A stretch of DNA of 64,000 nt from Stenomitos rutilans HA7619-LM2 (lineage in GTDB: Bacteria; Cyanobacteriota; Cyanobacteriia; Leptolyngbyales; Leptolyngbyaceae). The stretch spans positions 1 through 64,000 of the forward strand of contig JAHHIE010000037.1 of NCBI GenBank assembly GCA_019358945.1. Direction: 5' to 3'. Position 1 is the first letter of the stretch. Every line of letters starts with the position of its first letter. The translations under genes were made by a program, and so were the position numbers. The notes under the pieces are model-generated. The model searched no databases and was not told the origin of the DNA. It saw nothing but the letters and a program-made list of their open reading frames with translations. Of the stretch, positions 57,164 through 64,000 are shown in pieces.

Positions 57164-57232
57164 GCAGAAGGTAAAGGGGAGTTGGGAGTTGGGAAAACTC
57201 AGAACTCAAAACTTAGAACTCAAAACTTTTCT

Positions 57233-58084
57233 ATGACTCCTGCTGTTTCACTGCACAACGTTTACAAAACCTTTGATAAGGCCCCTGTTGTCAACAATCT
57301 CTCGTTTGAGCTTCAGCCAGGGGAAATGTTTGGCTTGCTAGGACCAAACGGCGCGGGTAAGTCTACAACGATTCGGATGCTAACAACGCTGACGAAGCCT
57401 TCAGAAGGGCAAATTCAGGTGGCGGGGTTTGACGTGATGCGGCAGCGATCGCAGGTCAAGCAGCAGATCGGCGTGGTGCTCCAGCAGATTAGCGTAGATA
57501 GCGATCTGTCTGTCTGGGAGAATATGGAATTCCACGGACGGCTGCATCACCTTCCCAATCCTCAACGACAGCAAGACATCGATCGCTGGTTGGAGTACGT
57601 AGAATTGAGCGATCGGCGTCACGATCTTGCCAAAACGCTTTCTGGCGGCATGAAGCGTCGTTTACAAATCGCTCGCGCTTTGCTGCATCAACCAAACGTG
57701 CTGTTTCTGGATGAGCCAACCGTAGGGCTAGATCCGCAAACCCGTCGTCGCCTTTGGGAAATGATCCGCGACTTAAACAAACAGGGCATGACGATTCTAC
57801 TCACCACTCACTACATGGATGAGGTCGAGTACCTGTGCGATCGCATTGGCATCATGGACGCAGGTAAGTTGATTGAACTAGGCACCCTGCAAGACTTCCG
57901 CCAAAAGCACGGCGAAGGATTAGTCATGAAGCAAACCGACGATCGCTGGGACTACACATTCTTCCCAACTGTTGCTGACGCAAACGCCTACCTCGATCAA
58001 CAACCAGATAAAACAGGCATGATGGTAAGACCGTCCAACTTGGAGGATATTTTTGTTGAGTTGACCGGACGTAATTTAGATTGA
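57233..58084 (+). CDS. ABC transporter ATP-binding protein (DrrA-like)
   Basis: 283 residues from ATG 57233. The frame opens at 57182, but that extension is coded by GAACTCAAAACTT-type repeat. Walker A is GPNGAGKST near 39-47, the signature LSGGMKRRL, Walker B VLFLDEPTVGLDP and the H-loop TTHYMDE. The C-terminal part (MKQTDDRWDYTF...LEDIFVELTGRNL) is of the drug/antibiotic-export type. The usual ABC-2 permease gene does not follow; scpB does. It must use a permease coded elsewhere. Confidence 0.9.
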   Translation: MTPAVSLHNVYKTFDKAPVVNNLSFELQPGEMFGLLGPNGAGKSTTIRMLTTLTKPSEGQIQVAGFDVMRQRSQVKQQIGVVLQQISVDSDLSVWENMEFHGRLHHLPNPQRQQDIDRWLEYVELSDRRHDLAKTLSGGMKRRLQIARALLHQPNVLFLDEPTVGLDPQTRRRLWEMIRDLNKQGMTILLTTHYMDEVEYLCDRIGIMDAGKLIELGTLQDFRQKHGEGLVMKQTDDRWDYTFFPTVADANAYLDQQPDKTGMMVRPSNLEDIFVELTGRNLD

Positions 58085-58224
58085 GGGCTGGGGAAGCAGA
58101 GGAAGACATTCTGAGTTCCATAAGGTTCTACGCTTCTCAAAGACTTGTTTGTGTCGCTTTGCCCGGCTTCCCCCGTGCTTCCCCGGCTTCCCTCGCCTTT
58201 CTCTTTCCCTTCTACCCTTTCCCC

Positions 58225-58722
58225 ATGTCTCGTCTTGCTAGCAAAATCGAAGCCATTTTGTACTTAAAAGCGCAGCCGCTGACTGTAGCGGAAATTGCGG
58301 AATTTGCGCAGTGCGATCGTGAGGCCGCAGAGGAAGGCTTGATTGAACTCATGGCAGAGTATGCCCACCGCGATAGTGCGCTAGAAGTGGCAGAAACGGC
58401 TAACGGCTACACATTACAGCTCCGCGAAACGTTTCATCATCTGGTGCAAACGCTCGTGCCTGCTGATTTAGGACTGGGTGCGTTGAGAACATTGGCAGCG
58501 ATCGCGCTCAGAGGTCCCATTTCACAAACAGAACTGGTAGAATTACGTGGTTCTGGTGCCTACCAGCACGTGCCAGAACTGGTCGAACTTGGCTTTGTCC
58601 GCAAGCGCCGACAATCAGATGGGCGCTCCTACTGGCTACAGATCACCAACAAATTCCATCAATACTTTCAAATGAATCAACTCCCACAGGAGTTCGAGCA
58701 ACACATCAAAGCCAAGTCTTGA
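58225..58722 (+). CDS. scpB: Segregation and condensation protein B
   Basis: 165 residues from ATG 58225; the frame reaches back to 58081 through low-complexity sequence. Two winged-helix domains are seen: SKIEAILYLKAQPLTVAEIA and LRTLAAIALRGPISQTELVE (with LRGSGAYQHVPELVELGFV). ScpB dimers with ScpA and SMC organise chromosomes. scpA and smc are not in the window. The C-terminus is short. Confidence 0.88.
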   Translation: MSRLASKIEAILYLKAQPLTVAEIAEFAQCDREAAEEGLIELMAEYAHRDSALEVAETANGYTLQLRETFHHLVQTLVPADLGLGALRTLAAIALRGPISQTELVELRGSGAYQHVPELVELGFVRKRRQSDGRSYWLQITNKFHQYFQMNQLPQEFEQHIKAKS

Positions 58723-58749
58723 GCACAAAATCTTTGTTGTCTTCATTTC

Positions 58750-58884
58750 TAGGACTCACGCAGCCGCCCCATCAATCCCCCAATTCTGGAGGACTTTGAG
58801 TGCTTGCTCCCCCTTTCTTATATGCCCGCTAGGGCTATAAATTGGGGGCTGGAGGCTAGTTTTGCGAGAATTTGCGTGAGTCCT
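58750..58884. mobile_element. MITE-like element, family 1, copy E
   Basis: Ends TA-GGACTCACGCA and TGCGTGAGTCC-TG; the ACTT-to-ACTC change occurs on both ends, so the two ends still pair. The interior keeps TGCTCCCCCTTTCTTATATG and AAATTGGGGGCT of copies A and D. It lies 28 bases after scpB. Confidence 0.75.
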
Positions 58885-58892
58885 GATTTTTT

Positions 58893-58931
58893 AGCTTTCA
58901 GCATTCAACACTCAAGAAAAAGCTGAAAGCT
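58893..58931. repeat. AGCTTTCAGC hairpin repeat
   Basis: AGCTTTCAGC (58893-58902) and GCTGAAAGCT (58922-58931) form a perfect 10-bp inverted repeat. The same core occurs at 20779-20824. GCTAACTGCTGACCGCTGAA follows, a low-complexity block frequent in the gaps here. Confidence 0.6.
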
Positions 58932-59131
58932 AACTGCTGACCGCTGAAGGCTAAAACCCACGATACTTCTTTACAAGCCGCAAAATACGGATAATTGCCG
59001 TCCCTGCATCCAGCCTATGCCCGTAAATCCTCCGAACGCTAAAGAATCGATTGATCTCATCCCCATGAAGCTACGGGTTGCAGTTATGACGAGAAGTGTC
59101 AGAATAGTTTGAAACGGATATTAATCTAGCA

Positions 59132-59488
59132 ATGGTCTTTAACCCTGATAGCGCAAATTTCCTTGGTGCCGATGTTGAAGAACACGAGTCGAATGAATTG
59201 CTGAAGTATCTTCAGCATCAGCCTCCTGAAATTATCGCTCAGGTGGCTAAGCTAGTCACTCCTGATGTCAAGCAAATCATTTCTCACAATGTTCAGGGGC
59301 TGCTGGGTATGTTGCCCTCCGAAGCCTTTAATGTCAAAATCACGACTGATCGTGACAATTTGGCAGGCTTGTTAGCCTCTGCCATGATGACAGGCTATTT
59401 CCTCCGCCAAATGGAGCAACGGATGGAAATGGAAGACTTGCTAGCGGGTTCCTTCTCCATCCCACCAGAGTGTCCTGATCGTCCGTAG
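59132..59488 (+). CDS. DUF760-family protein
   Basis: 118 residues. ELLKYLQHQPPEIIAQVAKL is followed by ISHNVQGLLGMLPSEAFNVK and ASAMMTGYFLRQMEQRMEM, the pattern of a cyanobacterial and plastid family of unknown function. It has no signal or membrane segment. ATG at 59132. The tocopherol-cyclase gene follows 48 bases downstream and may be co-transcribed. Confidence 0.85.
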   Translation: MVFNPDSANFLGADVEEHESNELLKYLQHQPPEIIAQVAKLVTPDVKQIISHNVQGLLGMLPSEAFNVKITTDRDNLAGLLASAMMTGYFLRQMEQRMEMEDLLAGSFSIPPECPDRP

Positions 59489-60745
<1,257 letters not shown>

Positions 60746-60785
60746 AACGTGAATAGTCTTATGGTTTTGACTGATTGGAACTGTC

Positions 60786-61751
60786 TTAAATTCTCGCAGT
60801 TGTCGCCGCATTACGTCGTCGCAAGGTATCAATCAACGTTGTGAAGGTGGCAGGAATAGGAGCAGTGACGACGATCGTGGTCGCTAAAACGGGATGCTCC
60901 AATTGCAGTCGCCACGCGTGCAATGCTTGCCCAGGGAGGTTTACACCGACAGAACGTCCTGTCCCATAAACCGGATCGCCCACGATCGGATGTCCCATTT
61001 TGGCGCTATGCACCCGAATTTGATGAGTGCGTCCTGTTTCTAGCGCAAACTGCATCAATGTGTAGTTTCCGAGTCGTTCTTTTACCTGCCAGTGGGTCAC
61101 GGCGCGACGGCCTCCTTTCTCTTCGGGCACGATCGCCATTTTCTTCCGATCAACGAGATGCCGACCGATCGGTAAGTCGATCAGTCCGCTATCTGCCGCA
61201 GGCGCACCGTAGACGACCGCAAGATAGTCCCGTCGCGCCGTTTTCGCTTTCAGTTGTGCCTGCAAGTGCTGGTGCGCTTGATCGGTTTTTGCAACGGCGA
61301 TCGCGCCACTGGTGTCCTTATCTAACCGATGCACAATACCGGGACGCTGCACGCCCCCAATCCCTGCCAGACGATCGCAGTGAGCGAGCAGTGCATTGAC
61401 CAGTGTGCCTCCTTCATGCCCTGGAGCCGGATGCACCACCAATCCCGCTGGCTTATTAATAATCAGCAGATGATCGTCTTCGTAAAGAACGTCCAGGGGA
61501 ATGTCTTCTGCTTGCAGATCAAGCGGTTCTGCGTCGGGAATGGTGATGTGAATCTGATCACCCACCTGCACGATCGCTTTTTTTGATGTACAAACGTGCC
61601 CATTCACCTGAATGTGTCCTTGCTCAATCAACTTTTGCAACCGCGATCGTGAAAGATCCGTCAGTTGCTCAGCAAGGTAGCGATCGAGTCGATGGTGTGG
61701 TGCCTCAGCATCACTTACGGCGGCAACCTGTAGTTCAATTTGGGAAGACAA
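60786..61751 (-). CDS. RluA/RluD-family pseudouridine synthase
   Basis: 321 residues. An S4 RNA-binding domain covers about 19-70 (HRLDRYLAEQLTDLSRSRLQ). The catalytic domain has the aspartate Asp144 in HRLDKDTSGA and later ALETGRTHQIRVH. It should convert uridines in 23S rRNA (RluD-like positions) to pseudouridine. The exact target is not deduced. ATG at 61751. Confidence 0.9.
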   Translation of the reverse strand: MSSQIELQVAAVSDAEAPHHRLDRYLAEQLTDLSRSRLQKLIEQGHIQVNGHVCTSKKAIVQVGDQIHITIPDAEPLDLQAEDIPLDVLYEDDHLLIINKPAGLVVHPAPGHEGGTLVNALLAHCDRLAGIGGVQRPGIVHRLDKDTSGAIAVAKTDQAHQHLQAQLKAKTARRDYLAVVYGAPAADSGLIDLPIGRHLVDRKKMAIVPEEKGGRRAVTHWQVKERLGNYTLMQFALETGRTHQIRVHSAKMGHPIVGDPVYGTGRSVGVNLPGQALHAWRLQLEHPVLATTIVVTAPIPATFTTLIDTLRRRNAATTARI

Positions 61752-61878
61752 TGGCTAAACCTTGCTCAGAAGCCTTAAAGACATGAGCTTCAAGTGTGAA
61801 ACACTCCGATGATCGATGGCAGAGATCTTTGCGTCCATCCCTACTTTTCCTCGCTCAGGCACTCAAAACGCATTGCGT

Positions 61879-62390
61879 CTAAACGTATGGATTCTTCAAG
61901 CCTCGCGCTTTTAACAACTCTGTTAGATAACCATCTTCATTTAGAAGCATCATAGCTGTGACATTGCCGAAGTGAGTGTTAATGTCTTCGTCAGCATCAA
62001 CATAGCTTAGAAGTAGCTCTACTATTGTGACTTGATCTGCTTGCGCTGCCGCTGCTAAAGCTGTATTGCCATACTGATTGTGAAGTCGTGGATCAGACCG
62101 TTATCAAGCAAGAAGCGGTATAGCTCTAAATAACCGAGGCTTGCGGCTTCAGACAAAGGCGTATCACCAAAATTATTTGTCGTGTTGATGTCTGCTCCTT
62201 GCTCCAGCAGACTACGCACAGACTCTATAGCATTTTCAACAGCTAAAAAGTGAAGGGCTGTTTCACCAATAGAATTTTTGGCATGAATACTGGAAGGGTA
62301 TTCGCTTAAAAAGTCTTCTGCGGCATTTGGGTCAACGAACGCCGCATCACGAAGCTCATAAAACTGATTATTTGCCTCTGCTTCAGACAT
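61879..62390 (-). pseudogene. Ankyrin-repeat gene with one frameshift
   Basis: From ATG 62390 the frame reads 111 residues with ankyrin units (GETALHFLAVENAIESVRSL, FGDTPLSEAASLGYLELYRF) and then departs into an unrelated end with a stop at 62055. In another frame the ankyrin pattern resumes at once near 62095: DPRLHNQYGNTALAAAAQAD, then VTIVELLLSYVDADEDIN and an end KARGLKNPYV at 61879. A net change of one base near 62090-62105 explains the break. It may be a true mutation or a sequencing error; no homopolymer lies at the site. Confidence 0.78.
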
Positions 62391-62548
62391 AAGGTAAATG
62401 CCATTGCTGTTTAAGTTTTGGAGCGTTTAACTTGTCTAATTGGTTGATGAAAGTGGTTGTTTTATTTACCTTAGCGCATCAGGCAGCGGACTCAAAGCCA
62501 CCCATGCTAGACTCCAAGCAACGTCGCTTACCTGTGTGGGTGATTGCT

Positions 62549-63010
62549 ATGACTCTTCAGCCTGAAACCTCTGCCACTAAAGCTCAGCTTTACGATCGTG
62601 ACTTTTACCTTTGGTTACAGGAAACAACACAACTACTGCGGAACGGCGAATTTGACAAACTTGATATCGAAAATTTGGTCGAAGAAATTGAGAGCATGGG
62701 CAGGGGTGACAAACACGCTGTTGAAAGCACCCTCGAAGTTATTTTGATGCACCTACTGAAATACAAGTACCAACCCGACCAACGTTCTAACAGTTGGCGT
62801 TTCACGTTATTAGAACATCGGAACCGTCTTTTCAAAGCATTCAGAGACAGTCCCAGTCTTAAAGCCCATTTTGCCCAGACTTTTACTGAAAATTATCGGC
62901 AAGCGCGAAAGCTGGCTGCTGCTGAAACCGGACTGCCGATCGCCACCTTTCCAACCGACTCACCGTTCACGCCTGAACAGGCGCTCGATGAGGATTATTT
63001 GCCAGAGTAG
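62549..63010 (+). CDS. DUF29-family protein
   Basis: 153 residues from ATG 62549; the open frame reaches back to 62432, but that part has no family similarity. LYDRDFYLWLQETTQLLRNG, DIENLVEEIESMGRGDKHAV and LLKYKYQPDQRSNSWRFTLL are the classic DUF29 pattern. The domain is very frequent in cyanobacteria; function unknown. Its last 16 bases overlap the end of cobA on the other strand. Confidence 0.9.
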   Translation: MTLQPETSATKAQLYDRDFYLWLQETTQLLRNGEFDKLDIENLVEEIESMGRGDKHAVESTLEVILMHLLKYKYQPDQRSNSWRFTLLEHRNRLFKAFRDSPSLKAHFAQTFTENYRQARKLAAAETGLPIATFPTDSPFTPEQALDEDYLPE

Positions 63011-63774
63011 GGCGCGATCGCTGCAGGACGACAGCCAGCGAGAATTTCGTGCAGATTGACGACAGCACCAATCACCGCGATCGCGGGAGCCTCAAAGTTG
63101 GCGGCTTCTACCTGGTGCACGATCGTCCCCAAGGTGCCGATCAACTCTTCCTGTTCGGCTCGTGTGCCCCAACGAACCAGTGCAACAGGCGTATGTACAT
63201 TTACCCCTGCCAGTCGAAGTTGCTCGGTGATACACGGCAAGTTGTGGATGCCCATGTAGACGACGATCGTCTCCGAGCCGTGCGCGATCGCCTGCCAGTT
63301 CACCGCCGGGCGGTACTTTCCAGCACCCTCATGCCCCGTCACAAAGGTCACCGAAGAACTGTAAGCACGGTGGGTCAGCGGAATCCCCGCATAGGCAGTC
63401 GCCGCAATGCCCGATGTGATCCCTGGTACCACTTCAACTGCAATGCCCGCTTTTACTAAATCTTCCATTTCTTCACCGCCACGCCCAAACATGAAGGGAT
63501 CGCCACCCTTGAGCCGCACGACGATCGCTGCCGTTTTTGCCTTTTCAATCAGCAGTGGCGTAATCTCTTCTTGCATCAACGAGTGCTTGCCTCGCCGCTT
63601 GCCTGCATGAATTTGCTCTGCCTGTGGATTAATCATTGCTAGCACCTGTGGACTGACCAATGCATCGTAAACCACGACATCGGCACATTCCAGCAATGTC
63701 TTGCCCTTCAGCGTCATTAGCCCCGGATCACCGGGACCCGCGCCGACTAGATAGACTTTGCCTGTGTGTTGCAT
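62995..63774 (-). CDS. cobA: Uroporphyrinogen-III C-methyltransferase
   Basis: 259 residues from ATG 63774; the frame continues upstream to 63876 through repeat-type sequence. VYLVGAGPGDPGLMTLKG is the SAM/substrate motif, followed by VVVYDALVSPQVL, VVRLKGGDPFMFGRGGEE and VVPGITSGIAATAYAGIPLT. It adds two methyls to uroporphyrinogen III, giving precorrin-2 for siroheme and cobalamin. cbiD in this window acts later in the same path. Confidence 0.94.
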   Translation of the reverse strand: MQHTGKVYLVGAGPGDPGLMTLKGKTLLECADVVVYDALVSPQVLAMINPQAEQIHAGKRRGKHSLMQEEITPLLIEKAKTAAIVVRLKGGDPFMFGRGGEEMEDLVKAGIAVEVVPGITSGIAATAYAGIPLTHRAYSSSVTFVTGHEGAGKYRPAVNWQAIAHGSETIVVYMGIHNLPCITEQLRLAGVNVHTPVALVRWGTRAEQEELIGTLGTIVHQVEAANFEAPAIAVIGAVVNLHEILAGCRPAAIAPYSGK

Positions 63775-64000
63775 GGGGAAAGAGTGGAAGGAGCAGGGGG
63801 AGCGGGAGAGCGGAGGGAGCAGGGGGAGTGGAAGGTCAAAAAGAGTGAGAGCAAGCTTGAGGCGTAGAGGGGGCAAGAGAAACCGTTTGAGATTTGAGTT
63901 CTGGATGATACAAAGAAGGCTTCCTTGCTTCCCTTGCTTCCTCTCCCTCTTCTGGCTCCTCTGCCTCTCTACCCTCTATCCTGCGCCAGATCCACGAGCA
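63775..64000. other. Repeat-type sequence to the window end
   Basis: Purine-rich GGAGCAGGGGGAGCGGGAGA and pyrimidine-rich blocks of the kind found in other gaps. No gene is visible before the window ends. Confidence 0.5.

Noticed and set aside
57140-57175. Glutamine-riboswitch-like GGAAGTAGG
   Set aside because: The motif occurs alone, at the end of the PAP2 gene, without the paired CGTTCA element.

Overview
The window is chromosomal DNA of a cyanobacterium. The evidence is phosphoribulokinase (prk), ferredoxin-NADP reductase with a phycobilisome-linker domain (petH), Vipp1, a ClpR/ClpP pair, a tocopherol-cyclase-type protein, a CruA/CruP-type flavoprotein, glycogen synthase, the three-domain form of ribosomal protein S1, a cyanoexosortase, and very frequent GCGATCGC (HIP1) octamers. 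Gene order is mosaic, with short operons on both strands. Gaps are often long and filled with short repeats, as in many filamentous cyanobacteria. HpsJ- and exosortase-type genes fit that lifestyle but do not prove it. No rRNA, tRNA, CRISPR array or complete insertion sequence was seen.

Layout: 0-4 kb holds a transposase remnant, rpsA, a HAD phosphatase and metK. 4.2-7 kb has a membrane-anchored Ser/Thr kinase followed by a phosphate-type binding protein. 6.9-9.2 kb is a repeat-rich stretch around a Tat-exported ferritin-like gene. 9.4-16 kb carries glgA, two secreted proteins and an unusual PilB/GspE-type ATPase with a signal peptide. 16-25 kb holds small metabolic enzymes, a beta-helix/SPOR protein, thiE, an oxygenase and a PIG-V-like mannosyltransferase. 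24.8-25.2 kb, minus strand, is a small unit with an excellent terminator whose reading frame is split by a TGA. 25-36 kb has an aminotransferase, thioredoxin, vipp1, Uma2, STAS, cbiD, guaA, three phased DnaA-box-like sites, DUF3318, a DnaJ-TPR protein and clpR-clpP. 36-45 kb has a VWA protein, a PIN/TRAM protein, hemW, an HNH/SMI1 accessory cluster and dxs. 45-51 kb has petH and prk divergent from one another, then a cyanoexosortase operon. 51-64 kb has a coiled-coil protein, the CruA/CruP-type protein, PAP2, an ABC ATPase, scpB, DUF760, tocopherol cyclase, a pseudouridine synthase, a frameshifted ankyrin gene, DUF29 and cobA.

The genes serve central metabolism: carbon fixation and glycogen (prk, glgA), reductant (petH), isoprenoids and lipophilic antioxidants (dxs, CruA/CruP-like, tocopherol cyclase), tetrapyrroles and cobalamin (hemW, cobA, cbiD), SAM (metK), thiamine (thiE) and GMP (guaA). 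Protein quality control and membrane maintenance (clpR/clpP, vipp1, DnaJ-like) and envelope functions (exosortase, PAP2, mannosyltransferase) complete the picture.

The least ordinary content is non-genic. There are three families of short repeats with inverted ends, two of them flanked by TA. There are two arrays with a 21-bp period, one built of palindromes. One repeat sequence has been inserted in-frame into two unrelated genes in opposite orientation and different reading frames. Starts, functions and terminators were judged by eye from the sequence; no database search was run.
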